Made by a program: the position numbers and the translations under genes. Shown here in pieces: positions 11,340 to 23,100 of a stretch of DNA of 64,000 nt. The stretch is taken from assembly GCA_946406115.1 (NCBI GenBank), contig OX291545.1:6324001-6388000 (forward strand). Direction: 5' to 3'. The notes under the pieces were generated by a model, which did not search any database, had not been told where the DNA came from, and worked only from the letters and a program-made list of their open reading frames with translations. Position 1 is the first letter of the stretch. Every line of letters begins with the position of its first letter. The DNA comes from Apoda limacodes. Taxonomy: Eukaryota > Arthropoda > Insecta > Lepidoptera > Limacodidae.

Positions 11340-12158
11340 TGTTATAACATCAACCTCAACCCTGACAATTATGTGATATTTTCAAACAACGACATCCAAC
11401 TAGACATTCTTTGTTTCTCAGGAACTTTTGTAAAATCATGTGACGAATTAAATATTAAAATAAATGGTTTCAGACTTGCTACTTATTACTCCAGAAAAAA
11501 TTAAAAACGTGGTGGTGTTTGTATACAACTTCGTGAAGATCTAGAATTCAAAAATATACTTTTATGTGACAACTTAGCTACCGAGAAAGAGTTTGAATGC
11601 TGCGGGATAGAAATCCCTGAACATCACTGTATAGTTATTTGCCTCTATAGAACGCCCGATGCCAACATATCATCATTTTTCGGGAAACTAGAAACACTTT
11701 TGCATAACATATGCACAAAGCAAAACAAAAAAATTGTATTAGCTAATGATTTGAATACCGATACTTGCAAAATGACAAAATCTTCTTCTGACTTTAACGA
11801 TATTCTGCTTAACTACAATTTAGAAGCTCACATAAAGTCCCCAACGAGGCTAAACTCTTGCATAGACCACATTATAAGTAATATTTCAGATGCTGTTGGT
11901 ACAACTCATGAACTGCAGCTCTCAGATCACAACATTGCCCAACTATTAGAATTCAATATTAAAACAGATTCCCAAAAAATAAAACATTTATACATTTTTC
12001 AAAGAAATTATAGTTTAGAAAATGTAGAGAAATTTAAGAAATGCCAATCATCTCTTTCGTGTTCTGATGTGGTAAGTGATATCGATCTAAATTCAGCTGT
12101 TATGGGGTTTCATGATTTGTTTTATTTTATAAATTGTGTTTCCCCTTGCATAAAATAA
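11340..12158 (+). pseudogene. LINE AP-endonuclease domain
   Basis: This would nick chromosomal DNA to prime target-primed reverse transcription. Visible pieces are NDIQLDILCFSGTFV, RGGVCIQLREDLEF, CLYRTPDANISSFF, KKIVLANDLNTDT (normally GDFN/GDLN; the Gly is Ala here), RLNSCIDHIISNI and the terminal SDHNIAQLL with the catalytic Asp-His pair. The 152-codon frame 11700-12158 holds the C-terminal half. Earlier parts are in other frames with stops, so the domain is inactive. Confidence 0.85.
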
Positions 12159-12599
12159 AAATCAATACAGAGCAAAAAACGTCAATGTGAATTAGCAAAG
12201 AAATAAATAAATCCTGTGTGAGCAAAAGAAAGCTTAAGTTTCAGTACTATAAAAACAAATCAACAAATAACAAAGTAGCTCTTAAAGAATATGAAAAAAA
12301 AATTAAAAACATGTACAAATTACTCTAAAAAAACATGAACAATAAATTCGTGCAAAGATCTAAAAATAAATATAAGGCTACGTGGAATAAAATAAGCAGT
12401 CAATGTAATTATAGTGAAATACATAAAGGCATAAAAAGCATAAAGACTAATAATTGAAATTCAGTAAAAAAACCCGGTTGTAATTGCAAATAAATTTAAT
12501 AAACATTGTATAAATTTAGAAAATTCATTGAAGCAGTCAACCTCTCCTACTGAAAGCAATAAAACAAAACAAAAAATAAAAACATGCAACAGCCTAATT

Positions 12600-14080
12600 T
12601 TGGGGCCCTAAACAGAAAATGAAGTACTGAAAACTATAGCATCGCTCAACAACACTTAAGTCTGTGGGTTTTGATGGCATCTCTACTCATGTTTTGAAAA
12701 CATGCGCCAAAGAAATAGTATATGACCTAACATACCTCGTTAATTTTTCTCTCTACAACAGTAAGTTTCCACAAATACTAAAAAAGTCAATTGTCAAACC
12801 TCTTTTTAAGAAAGGAAACAGACTAGATTATAGACCAGTAACATCAATTTCTATATTTTCTAAAATCTTTGAAAGAATTATGTATGATCGTATAAACACA
12901 TTTCTTACAAAAAATAATATTATAATTCCCGAAAAATATGGATTCCAAAATAGAAAATCCACAACACTAGCTAATTATATGTTACTCAAAAACATAACTG
13001 AAAATATTGACAAAAACAAAGAAACAACAGCGGTGTTTTTTGATATGAGCAAGGCATTTGATATGGTGAATCATGAGCTTCTTTTACATAAATGTGAGTG
13101 CTATGGAATACGAGGACCCACACTTAAGTGGCTAAAAAGTTATTTAAAAGATAGAGAACAAAGCGTTGAAATATCAAGAACAAACAGTAAACTACAAATC
13201 ATCTTACAAATACAAAAATTTAGGAGTGCCACTGGGCAGTATATTGGGTCTTTTAATGTTCCTTTTATATGTTAACGATTTACCAGCATCTACTAGAAAT
13301 CGCTGTATATTATTCGCGGATGACATAGCAGTAATCAAACCGAAAAATAACGACACAATACTATTTGAAAAATCTGTAAATGAAACAATTGACGAGATCC
13401 TTCATTGGCTAAAATACAATCACCTGAATGTAAATCTATCAAAAACTCTCACACTACAACAGAAAATGTCCTGATCTGAACATAGTAGGCGATGAAATAA
13501 ATATAAAAATACCGTGGAGAATAAATTTTTAGGATTGACATTAGACAATAACTGTAACTAGAAAGCTCATATTAATGAAATATGTAAAAAAAATAATAGA
13601 TTTGTCTTTGCGCAGAGAACACTTCGCAATACAGTAAGTAAAAACGCTGCCTTAACAGCATATCATGGCTACGTAGGCTCCATACTTAGATATGGTGTTT
13701 TACTTTGGGGAATAAAAAAGTTTTTTGACAAAAAAAATGCATCAGGGCAATATTAGGCATTGGCCCACTTGAATCATGTAAACCATGTTTTAAAAAATTA
13801 AATATGATTCTAGTCTCCCTTTACATATTCGAAATTGGTACTTTCTTTAAAAAAATATCCCGAGTTATTTAAAAAACTGAAAGACAACAATGATAAATAC
13901 TGTTTAACAAGACACCGTACAATTATAAAATTTCCAGACTGCAAGACTTCTCTGCTAGAAAAAATTGCACAATTATGTGTTTAAAAATATATAATAGCAT
14001 TTCCAGAGATGTTAGAGAATTACCATTAAATAGATTCCAAACAAAACTTCAAAAACTACTTTTAGAAAAAAACGAGACTA
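12600..14080 (+). pseudogene. LINE reverse transcriptase
   Basis: The polymerase of the same LINE. The N-terminal part has GFDGISTHVLKTC, the IVKPLFKKGN block and the YRPVTSISIFSKIFERI block. The palm has FFDMSKAFDMVNHELL (first catalytic Asp), LGVPLGSILGLLMFLLYVND and FADD (second and third Asp) near 13,316. A frameshift falls between 13,190 and 13,230. The thumb follows in pieces (FLGLTLDNN, GYVGSILRYGVLLWG near 13,660-13,710). The gene is dead through frameshifts and stops. Confidence 0.9.
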
Positions 14081-14194
14081 GATAGCACAGCAAAATTAAA
14101 ATTAAGCGATTAAACATTAATTAATTTAATACAGGATATTAATTTGATAATAATAAGCCTTTAATTCGGACAAAAAATACATAGCTAACTTAAA

Positions 14195-16480
14195 AATATA
14201 GTTTATATCCTATATTCCGCTGTCTGTTTGTCCTTCAACAAAGGCCTCCCATCTTTTTACACTTGTGTCTATTATGTGTTATTCTAGACAATGTTGTTCC
14301 TGCCAACTTTACAAAGTCGTCTTCCCATCTTTTTTACGGCCGACCCTGTTTACACTTCAGATTTATAGGATACCAGAGTGTGATAATTTTGCTCCATTTT
14401 TCTTTTCCTCTTAGCATATGGCCGGTCCAACTCCATTTAAATTTTTTGTTTTTTTATATGCTTTCAAATTTAGTTTTACCCTAATTTCCTTGTTTTTCTT
14501 ACACTCAGCATACTTCTTTCCATTGATCTCTGGCAGACTTTTAGTTTTTTAGTTTAATCTTTAGTTATAGCCCATATCTGGCATCCATATTAGAGTTTTG
14601 TTTTAATGTTTATTTCCTTATTCTTCATTATTTCCTTAAGTGACCAATATCTTTTCCAACCACTTGTTAGTCGTTTGTCTATTTCTTTTGACGTTAGTTA
14701 TCATCGTTAGATCTTCCATTGAGATGGTCTGGCCTAGGTAATTGTATTCCGATATGTATTCTATTTGTATTTCTCTGACCTTGCTTGTCTGCTGTGGGGC
14801 TGTTTAATATAATCTTTGTTTTGTCAGTGTTAATTGTAAGGCCAACCTTTCCGCTTTCTGAAAAAAGTTGTTTTGGCATAGTTTGTAAGTTTAAAGCAGA
14901 GTTAGGGAACAAGACTATGTTGTCTGCAAGTCTTAGGAGTGACAAAGTTTTCCTAATCAAATGCCCGAAAGATATGTTCGAGCACTGCTAAGAATAGTTT
15001 CGGTGATAGAGACTCTCCTTGGCGTACCCCTCTGCGAATGGTGATGTACCAGCCTTTGCTCTTTAAGCTAATTCTCGCTTTGCTACCCACATAGATGTTC
15101 CTTATCAGTCTGATGTACTTTTCAAAGACCCCCTGCTTTTGAAGTGCTGTCCATATTGCTTCGTGTTTTATAGAATCAAAAGCTTTGTTAAGGTCCACGA
15201 TATTGGTACCCCACAAGGGGTTAAGTATATTCGTACTTTGTATTCCTTATGTTTTTCTATCAGTCGTTTAACTACATGCATGTAGTCTAGTTCTGAGAAG
15301 TCACTTCTGAACCCAGCTGTTTCTATCTATTGTCTTCTAAGTAACGTTTTGGCAAATATTTCGTAGATGTTCGACATCAGACTGATAGGTCTGTAATGAC
15401 TGATGTCATAAATATCTCCCTTTTTGTGTATTAATATAATGTTTGATTCAACCCACTGTGTTTTTAGAATTTCGTTGAACAAACTTGTGGGGTAAACGGG
15501 TTATTAGGTCCACAGGTGTGTATGAGTAATTCATTGGAAATGCCATCGGGCCGGGTGCCTTGTCTTTGTTTTGCGTTTGGATTGATTTCTCAACTTATCC
15601 CTTTAATAGTGGTGGTATTGATTATTTATCTAACATGTTTTTGTGTTTTTGAGTGTTATATAGATTTTTGTAAAATTCCGTTTCTGTATGTATCATATCT
15701 GTTCTTCTTGTTTTCTGCTGTCCTGACTGGTCTTTAAAGACACCAAGACGTTAGGATTGATGAAATGAGATAAGACTTACGAGGATGTTGGGAGATGTGT
15801 CCTGAGGATTGAGCTGAGGTCCTTTTCCTTCTTTCAATGGGCTGGATGTAGTGCTGGAAGTTGGTGGCGATGAGTGCTGATTTCAGGAGGCAACAATTTT
15901 TGTCACTGAGTTTACTGCGGAGTTCCTAAAATTAAATATATATTGAAACTTTGAGCTAAGAAAATCTTTGAATCAACTGACACTTCAACTCACCATAGAT
16001 AACACAGTCTATGCGGGCGTGTTCAAAGAGCTGAAGTCGTTCGCGTTGCGTTTACGAATCTGTCACGACATTTTACGTCAATTTTCTTATCATTTAGGTT
16101 TTTTTGTGCCTTTTGTATTCCTTTACATTTTATTATATGTTGTTTCATTATTTTAAGCCTGTTGTTTTTTCTGTCCTTCCGCATTTGTTTTTTTATTGTA
16201 TTGCTGATAATTGCATTTTTTCCCTTTGTTCTTAAGTTTTATGGCTTATCTCGAACATTTTTTTTCCATTAGCAATTCATTTGTAATTTCTGAAACTTTT
16301 TTCTTAAGGTGTTGTTGTCAAGATACTAGATATTTTTTAAGGTATATTCCAGACGGTCATACTTTTCTTGGATATTATTTTTTCCTTATAGTTTGCAGAT
16401 ATTTCAATAATGCGTACCAAAAAAAAACAAAGTATTATCCAATATGGCACATAACTCGAAACTTTATTTTTTGAGTTGAA
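14195..16480 (-). mobile_element. RTE-clade LINE, 5'-truncated, decayed (family 1)
   Basis: Minus-strand reading gives the RTE-type reverse transcriptase: VDLNKAFDSIKHEAIW, then IRRGVRQGESLSPKLFLAV (14,953-15,216), LADNIVLF (the FADD box decayed) and GLTINTDKTKI (14,694-14,960). Degenerate thumb and tail run to about 14,200. Upstream, 15,230-16,480 carries linker remnants (FYKNLYNTQKHKN, NKDKAPGP, lysine-rich segments). The endonuclease is absent. Long plus-strand open frames here (15,516-16,474) are hydrophobic antisense artefacts. Confidence 0.82.
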
Positions 16481-16514
16481 AAATAGATGGTAATACAGAC
16501 TTGCATAAGGTTTA

Positions 16515-16960
16515 ACAACCAATTAACGAAAAACTAGCACTGCAAAAGTTTGCAGACGGATTAAGAAATAGGAAGCTAGGAACAATTATTGCAGCCTGAA
16601 ACTATACACAGCTCAAGGACGCAGTCCGAGCTGTGGAAGATGAACAACAAGCGTCAAGTTCATCTTACGGAACGTCGAAGGGTGACGTCATAAATATGCG
16701 CTGAGGCCATGGCCATGGAGCCCCGACCAGGTTTACGCAACACCAATTTGCCAACCAGGGTAAGTCGTATGATAGTTACAATAGAAAGTTTTATAATAGT
16801 GGAGCACCAGCTGGCAGGAGCCCAAATCGGCACTACATACAAAGGGAAGGCAACCGTTTTCCTAATCATTCGCGTTCGAATTTCGCAAAACACCCGCAAT
16901 ACGCGAACTACGTCGTCGGCGTGCCATGTACGCAATTAAGGAGATAAGCCCATACAATCG
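16515..16960 (+). pseudogene. Ty3/Gypsy gag, C-terminal part
   Basis: Plus-strand frames give KLALQKFADGLRNRKLGTII followed by YTQLKDAVRAVEDEQQ, the end of a Gypsy-type capsid domain. An Asn/Arg/Gly/Ser-rich tail follows. Frames shift and at least one stop lies between them. No CCHC knuckle could be read with confidence. The protease follows at 17.0 kb, in the expected order. Confidence 0.72.
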
Positions 16961-16984
16961 AAGTACGCTTTTATGACACAGAAT

Positions 16985-17182
16985 GTTATGTAATTTTTCA
17001 GAGTTAGGATACCATTTAAATATAGACATAAATGGATATAGCTATAAGTGTCTTTCAGTTACAGGTGCATCAATTAGTTTTTACTACACAAACTGACAAT
17101 AATATAAGGAATTTTCCTATGTTCCGGGAATACACAAGCATTTTAGGTGTAGGAGATTTCCAGTAAAACATAAGTTCAACGT
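16985..17182 (+). pseudogene. Ty3/Gypsy aspartic protease, part 1
   Basis: The frame reads YHLNIDINGYSYKCLSVTGA near 17,020-17,076. The active-site D-T/S-G triad has become V-T-G, so the Asp is lost. The frame continues to HKFNV at 17,180, where the piggyBac element interrupts it; the rest is at 19,293-19,496. The protease would have cut the Gag-Pol polyprotein. Confidence 0.7.
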
Positions 17183-19292
17183 GCCTTGGGGTGCCTGGTG
17201 GGTCTGACAGACCCATCGGTTACAGGAATCGACAATATTTCAGAAAATTCATAACTCCCGCCACTGTGTGCCTGAGTAGCTTCGTGCTATAGACTGGCGG
17301 CTAGATTACCGCCCCTCCCGCAGTCTGCAACGCGCACGCGTTCGAGTAACACGTGTTTATTTGCGCTCGGGCCTCGGCATTATGAAGCAAGTAGTGACAG
17401 TGATGATGTGATGTCTCAGCCTTTGAGCAACTTTGCTCACAGATCAATATATAAAGGAAAAGATAATACAATATGGTTCCGTAATCGTCCGAGTGCTCGC
17501 GTTCGTACTAGAGCAGAAAACATTTTTACTGGAACACCTGGAGTGAAGCCTCATGGAAGACATGCGCATTGATCGCTTTCATCTGTTTGTAACTGAAGAC
17601 GTGTTGAATGTAATTATAAAACATACTAATAGGAAGATCCGCAATACGAGGTAGTAGTAGTAGTAGTAGTAATACATCAAACACACACAATGATCGAACT
17701 AAAAGCAGTTATTGGATTACTCTTCTTAGCCGGATTATTCAAATCTGGAAGGCAAAATCTGAAAGATTTATGGACAAGTGACGGAACCGGCATAGATATA
17801 TTTCAAATACCGATGAGTTTAAGACGATTTGTGTGTGTTGTAAATTGTATGATAAATTGGCACCTATCAGACCTATTTTTGGATACTTTGTAAGAAACTG
17901 CCAATCCGTCTATGTTCCACGTGAAATTTAACCATTGATGAAGAATTGGTAGCATTTCGTGGTAGATGTGGGTTCCGCCAGTACTTACCCAGCAAACCAG
18001 CAAAGTATGGGATAAAGGTTATAGCCCTCGTTGATGCCCATACCTATTATTCTTTGAATATGGAGACATACAGAGGAAAACAGCCAGAAGGTTAAGGTGA
18101 GCAATAAGCCGCGTAGCCATAGCCGTAGTAGATCGTATAATACAACCCATCTCTCAAACAGGAAGAAATGTCACCATGGACAATTGGTTTACGAGCTATC
18201 CCACGTACGAACATCTACTGAAAAATCATAAATTGACTGCTGTGGGGACAATGAAAAGCAGCAAAGCAATACGGTGGCGGTAAGCAAAAAGGTGGGATAC
18301 AGCCCACCGAGTTTTTTGAAAAAACGTGACATAAACACCACAATTTTCGGATTCCAAAAGGATTTGACAATCCTTTCTTATATTCTAAAACGAAATAAGA
18401 ATGTTTTCATGTTGTCGTCACTTCACCACGATTGTGAAAAAGATATTGAAACAGGTGATCAACCAAAACCGGCAGTTATAACCTTCTATAACCAGACAAA
18501 AAGTGGTGTGGATAACGTAGACAAATTAATTCGTACATATGATGTGTCTCGATATTCAAAAAGATGGCATCTGACATTTTTTTTCTGGATTCTCAATACC
18601 GCTGGTATACATGCCAAAATTTTTCACATGTTGAACAATACCGGTGCTACCAATGAAACTAGAAGAGATTTTATAAAAAAATTGGGCATGCCATTGATGG
18701 CCCCATATCAAGCTGAATGTCTTAACAATTTGCGTCTTCCGATTAACCTAAGGAAGAGAATTAGCTCTCATATAGAAGAAACCTCAGAGCCACCAGCTAA
18801 AAGAAAAGATACTGCTATAAAAAGACGTTGTTACATATGCCCTGCTAAGAAGGATCGTAAGTCTAAGTACACTTGTATTTCTTGCACGAGTCACATTTGC
18901 TTGGAACACGCAAATTTTGTATGTGAAAATTGTCGCACAAATACCGAGTAGTTATTGATCGATATTCTTATTTTAGTAACCAAAGTTAATAACCTGTAAG
19001 TTTATTTATCTGTGCATTATAATAATGCGAAGTCTGATTTTGATCTCAATAAAAAAGAGTTTAATATTGTTGATTTAAACATGAGTGCTAATTATTGTTT
19101 CCTAAGTATGAGAGATTTTTTAATTTGTCTTATTTTTCCCCTTTTTATTTAGAAACAATGTTGAATATAAATTAAAACTTGTTATTTTTTTTGTAACACA
19201 TCTAAATAAATAAAAATAACCAATTATGTTTACGGGTCTGTCAGACCCACCAGGCATGCCGTGTGATTTTTATCCACCAGGCTCTCCAAGGC
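17183..19292 (+). mobile_element. piggyBac DNA transposon (2.1 kb)
   Basis: Left end GCCTTGG-GGTGCCTGGTGG and right end (inverted) GCCTTGG-AGAGCCTGGTGG form imperfect terminal inverted repeats. A TTAA follows the right end at 19293-19296, the target used by piggyBac; the left TTAA is not preserved. Mirror 15-bp palindromes, GGGTCTGACAGACCC (17,200-17,214) and GGGTCTGTCAGACCC (19,234-19,248), lie just inside the ends. The element interrupts the protease of a Gypsy element. Confidence 0.88.
17385..18951 (+). pseudogene. piggyBac transposase, frameshifted
   Basis: A DDE-type transposase (DDE_Tnp_1_7) that cuts and pastes at TTAA. Visible pieces in order: YKGKDNTIWF at about 17,450; the helical domain MIELKAVIGLLFLAGLFKSG (17,690-17,893); the first catalytic region FTIDEELVAFRGRC (about 17,930) and ALVDAHTYY (about 18,030) with conserved Asp residues; TMDNWFTSYP (about 18,176) with another conserved Asp; then an open frame of 225 codons (18,274-18,951) with KSGVDNVDKL and the C-terminal CxxC...HxxC zinc finger (CYICPAKKD, CISCTSHICLEHA, CENC). 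Frameshifts near 17,890, 18,090 and 18,250 make it inactive. Confidence 0.93.
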
Positions 19293-19496
19293 TTAACGGC
19301 TGCCATGCGAATATCAAGTTATACTAAGCATGGACTTCTTTAAGTCATATTCAGAAAGCCTTAACTTTGAAACTAATGAAATCATTCTTAATAACAGAGG
19401 CATATATAATAACACAAATGTATTAGTTATACCAGCCCTCACAGAAGACACGTATTTTGTTGTCAAAGCATAAACTAGCGTAAGCGACAAACACCT
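19293..19496 (+). pseudogene. Ty3/Gypsy protease, part 2, and linker
   Basis: Resumes directly after the piggyBac element: LPCEYQVILSMDFFKSYSES (normally LGMDFF) marks the end of a retroviral-type protease, followed by LNFETNEIILNNRG and LVIPALTED. The frame stops at 19470-19472. Together with 16,985-17,182 it makes one split protease gene. Confidence 0.68.
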
Positions 19497-19534
19497 CAAT
19501 TTCTTGTTTAATCTACAAAACTTGAGCGTGCGTA

Positions 19535-20165
19535 AAGTCAGTCAAAATGGTTTATTCAAATTAGGATTTTACAATCACTTTTGAATCGTCAAAGTTATAC
19601 AATACTATTTTTTGAAAACTCCCACCCTCCCTCTGGTTCACAATGTTGTTGATGTCTACCGAGAAGAATCCGGCAAGAAACTCGATAGTTACTCTTTTAA
19701 AAAACATCATAAAAACAAAAAATACAATCAATGTTTTAAATAAAAAATGTAAGCCGTACAATTTTATATAATTTCCATTTTAATTTGGTTTACCTATGCA
19801 TCTTGTAATTGAGCATCTTCAGTCCCAAGGATTTTTATCATTTACATAGTCTGAAATATTGTAGTATGCTTTTTTACAAAGTACTTGTTTGACAAAAGAT
19901 TTAAATTTACCAATTGATAGCTTTAGAATATTATTGGGAACTTTGTTGTAAAAGTGTACACATTGCCCCAAAAAGGTACAAAATACCTATTGCTATTGTT
20001 AACACCACTGAGTGTGATGATACTTTAACAAATTTCAAACCAAATGTAATTTAAGCATAAAGTTGTCACATTTCTAATTTCTCACAAACCGAGAAGGATG
20101 CCAAGAGTACAACGTGTTCTTAAACTATTAGAAACAAAGTCCCTAAATTTCCGGACGTATTTTTA
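19535..20165 (-). mobile_element. LINE 3' end, truncated
   Basis: The first about 450 bp match the minus-strand LINE end at 33,740-34,190 at about 90 percent by eye, beginning with a GTCAAAATGGTTTATTCAAA tail. It separates the Gypsy protease (to 19.5 kb) from the Gypsy reverse transcriptase (from 20.17 kb). Confidence 0.85.
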
Positions 20166-20169
20166 AGAG

Positions 20170-21000
20170 GGTGATAAACTCACAACTACAAATATATATT
20201 CAATTAAAACTAGACACTCAGGAAATGATTACAAAACCTTATAGGCTTCCATATTCCCGAAAACAAGAATTACAAAACCAAATCAATAAAATGTTAAAAG
20301 TAGGTATAATAGAGCCTGCTAATAGCAATTACAGTAGCTCAGTGTTGTTAGTTCTGAAAAATCTGATACAGACGAGAAAATATGGCGTTTGGTAGTTGAT
20401 TGTAGAAAATTAAATGAGTGTAAAGTCAACGAGAAATTTCCTTTACTGAATATTACCGGTGTGTTAAACGCACTTTCATGTAGTGTTTATTCAAATCAGT
20501 AAGATCTTTATTCAGAGTTTTATCAATGTTATTTAAATGAAAGTAGTAGGAATTACACTGCTTTCCAAAATGGCCGATATTTTCTTACTAGGCTTCCGCA
20601 AGGATTGTGAGCTTCCCTATCATCGTTTTCTCGTATGATGAACATTGCATTATCAGGGTTTTGTTTTGAAAATGTTTGGTTTACCAATATGGCAATAATG
20701 ATATAGGAAAATCATTGGTAGACCACAAAAAAAATTACTAGATGTTTAAAAGCGACTTCGAAAAGTAAATTTGAAATTAACCATAAAATGTGTACATATA
20801 TTATATTTAGGTCATGTCGTTTCTAATCTCCCGACTCAGAAATAATTAGAGTTTTAAAAAAATATTCAGTACCCAAAAACGCAGACGAAGTCAGAAGATT
20901 CGTCGCGTCTACTAATTGTTATAGGAAATGTATTCCAAATTTTGCCGACGTAACAGTACGCAACAATGTCAAAATTCATTTGAGATTTTAAAGAATAAAT
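20170..21000 (+). pseudogene. Ty3/Gypsy reverse transcriptase
   Basis: Frame 20171-20395 has YRLPYSRKQELQNQINKMLK and VGIIEPANSNYSSSVLLVLK, the N-terminal RT blocks of Gypsy elements. It continues with VVDCRKLNE, KFPLLNI, DLYSEFYQ (the catalytic Asp position), TAFQNGRYFLTRLPQGL and LYLGHVVSN. The FxYxDD box region (about 20,690-20,720) is deleted or scrambled. RNase H and integrase are not seen. Orientation and order fit the gag/protease pieces upstream. Confidence 0.85.
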
Positions 21001-21094
21001 TTATGAAGTAAAAGAAATATGTTATACAGGAGAATGTTCTAGGTAATAATAATATTTTTGAGCAGATAAGAGCAGTGTAAAAATAATAGAAATG

Positions 21095-21122
21095 TAATAA
21101 TAATAATAATAATAATAATAAC
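21095..21122. repeat. (TAA)n microsatellite
   Basis: Uninterrupted TAA/AAT repeat, a likely 3' tail of a minus-strand retroposon. Confidence 0.85.
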
Positions 21123-21384
21123 GTTTATTTCTCACCATAAGTGTTACATTACAAATCACGTATTATCATGTATTAGGTAACTATGCATTTTAAAAACGAA
21201 AAAAATCTAAACACTTAATTGCTAAATTTGGAACCTAGCCCTCTGAAATCTGTCAACTATATTAATTCATATTTTACTATTAGTAAATTATCTACGGGAA
21301 TAATCAAAATAAATGAGAAAAAGAAAGCAACGTCTACATAAATAGCATCGTACATAGCGGGTGTCTAATTTCCTTTGTTCTTTT

Positions 21385-21550
21385 ACCGACAGGCAAATAC
21401 GAAGTGATTGAAATTATAAAATCTTTAAAAAATAGCCTAACGACGCGATGGGATACAATTCCATTAAAGTTACACAAACTCGGTATCGAAATTTTGGCAA
21501 CAGCTATAGCTACTATCTGTAATCGATATTTTGGGCGAGATATTTTCTTA
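21385..21550 (+). mobile_element. LINE reverse transcriptase fragment
   Basis: KYEVIEIIKSLKNSLTTRWD followed by TIPLKLHKLG and IATICNRYF correspond to the first conserved blocks of Jockey/CR1-like RTs. The fragment is short and truncated on both sides. Confidence 0.6.
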
Positions 21551-21769
21551 TATTTTATTATTCAATAAGCTTAAGAATATTAAGGTTAGAAAAATTAAAC
21601 AAGCAACATGATAATATTCATATTCATAATACAATACATATACTGAACTTGGCAAGTCGAAGAACCAGTTCATATTTCTGTTGTTATCCTAGCGAAGGCA
21701 TAAATATAAGGCGAAGTCGACGACCACCAACGGTCGTAATAAAATTTATTAATAAGTTCGACCCGTGGT

Positions 21770-22540
21770 GTACTCGTACTTATTTTTCGAAGGCTTCTTC
21801 TGTCCTATTATTCCATTCTATTGCAGTTTTATCTTTTTTCTTCCTACTGTGTAAAATTTTATCTAATTCGGCTTGTGTTCGTGCTGCATACGGAATGTAT
21901 GATAGATAGAGATTTAAAATTCCATAAAATATCCTTAACTGATCGACCGTTTTGGGTTTTGGAAAGTTTTTAAAAGACTTAATTTTGTATTCCAGCGGTT
22001 TTATTCCTTCTGGTGTAACCTGGTATCCCAAAAACTATGTTTTTCTGACCGAGGCTGCACTTTGATAAGTTTTTAATTATACCGCATTCCTGGAATCTTT
22101 TGAAAATGGCTTGCAAGTATTTTCTATGTTCCGCTTCGCTTTTACTAGCTATGATGATATCGCCTAAGTAACAGACATAAAAGATGCTGTCGTAGTTTTA
22201 TTTCTTCCGTGTAAGACTGCCTGTTCTTCTCTCAATCTATGTAAAACTGTATGGTTCTTGAATCTCTGGAATATTTGAGCTCCATTCCGGAAAACAAACC
22301 CTAATTTCGGAAACTCAAAGGAAACTCATAAGCCAAAGGGCGTGCTTATAGCGGTTTTCTCTATGTCTTCCGGTGCAATTGATATATTATGGTACACTCA
22401 ATTGAGATCTAAACGCGGAACTATAGTTTTTAACTTTTTTGAGGGACGTTATTATAAAAGGTCTGTTTATTCCGAAGTCCGTGAATCTAAAATCTGCTAC
22501 CTTATGTTTAATTAGTTTGACTAAACTTGTGGCCGCCTTT
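21770..22540 (-). pseudogene. Ty3/Gypsy reverse transcriptase, second element
   Basis: Minus-strand reading gives YLGDIIIASKSEAEHRKYL (the catalytic YxDD has become YLGD), then FLGYQVTPEGIKPLE, FPKPKTVDQLRIF and WNNRTEEAFEK (21,780-22,031), the RT-to-RNase H connection of Gypsy elements. Upstream, RPFIITSLKKVK and LHRLREEQAVLH remnants lie to 22,540. It is oriented opposite to the Gypsy at 20 kb, so it is a separate insertion. Confidence 0.85.
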
Positions 22541-22736
22541 CTCGACGGTAAAGGGTTACGGTCCGTATGTCCTACCGTCAGAGGGATTTACTTTTACAAA
22601 CAGATGGGAAATAAGAGAAATTAATAATAAACTGTTATTATTCGTAGTCACCGTAACGTCGCCGCAAGCCACCGTTGGTAGGCCCGACGTGTACTACCAA
22701 AATCCAGATCCAAAGGATCGTCCAAACTTCAGTCGT
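22541..22736. other. Flank of the BEL/Pao element, unassigned
   Basis: No clear coding signal; possibly more of the Gypsy pol region upstream of RT. It abuts the BEL/Pao 3' LTR. Confidence 0.35.
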
Positions 22737-23050
22737 TAGTTAAAAGCCCGACGAGCAGTATGGTGTGCACCTAATCCACTTCAGTGACGACTCTACTCAC
22801 ACCGATGTCCAATATATGTCCCCGTGGACAATAGTTCAATATAAATCAATGAACAAATCCAAAACCGTAGTCACCAACTAGGCATCGAAGTACGAATGTC
22901 GCTCCGTAAGATCCGCGTAAGACCCTTTTGGCCAAGCCCGAGACGCAAGCGAACCGAATGCCGACCGTGCATCGTGCGTTCCGTGCAAGCCTACACCAAG
23001 GTCAATGTCACAGCAAGAGTGCGACGTAACACACTTATCTTTACCAAACA
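22737..23050 (-). repeat. BEL/Pao 3' LTR
   Basis: Matches 37,536-37,894 along its length (for example TATGGTGTGCACCT versus TATGGCGTGCACCT, and shared AATCAATGAACAAATC, GACCCTTTTGGCCAAGCCC and AACAC-CTTATCTTTACC). It lacks about 45 bp present in the other copy. Similarity stops near both limits. On the minus strand the LTR starts TGTTTGGTAAAG. It lies 50 bp from the C-terminal polyprotein region, as expected of a 3' LTR. Confidence 0.85.
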
Positions 23051-23100
23051 ATCCCCCGGCCCAGCCAGATCGAATCGGAGACTCCTGAAAGGCGAGAATC

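Larger units (their letters stand above)
10480..14170 (+). mobile_element. Jockey/CR1-like LINE, near full length, decayed
   Basis: A complete domain order is visible: ORF1 with coiled coil (10,584-11,000), endonuclease (11,340-12,160), reverse transcriptase (12,600-13,480) and the C-terminal thumb region (13,480-14,100). Boundaries are approximate because no target duplication was identified. It lies between the LTR/primer site at 9.3-9.5 kb and the Gypsy gag at 16.5 kb. Confidence 0.85.

Noticed and set aside
15516..16474. Hydrophobic plus-strand frames that look like membrane proteins
   Set aside because: They are antisense to the minus-strand RTE remnant, and the hydrophobicity reflects T-rich sequence.
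16660..16939. Arg-rich frames on both strands near 16.7-16.9 kb
   Set aside because: Alternative frames of the Gypsy gag tail, which reads better in another phase.
9306..21000. Treating the LTR at 9.3 kb and the Gypsy gag-pol pieces at 16.5-21 kb as one proven element
   Set aside because: Orientation and order fit, but there is no second LTR and no family match that I can verify, so it is left as an inference.
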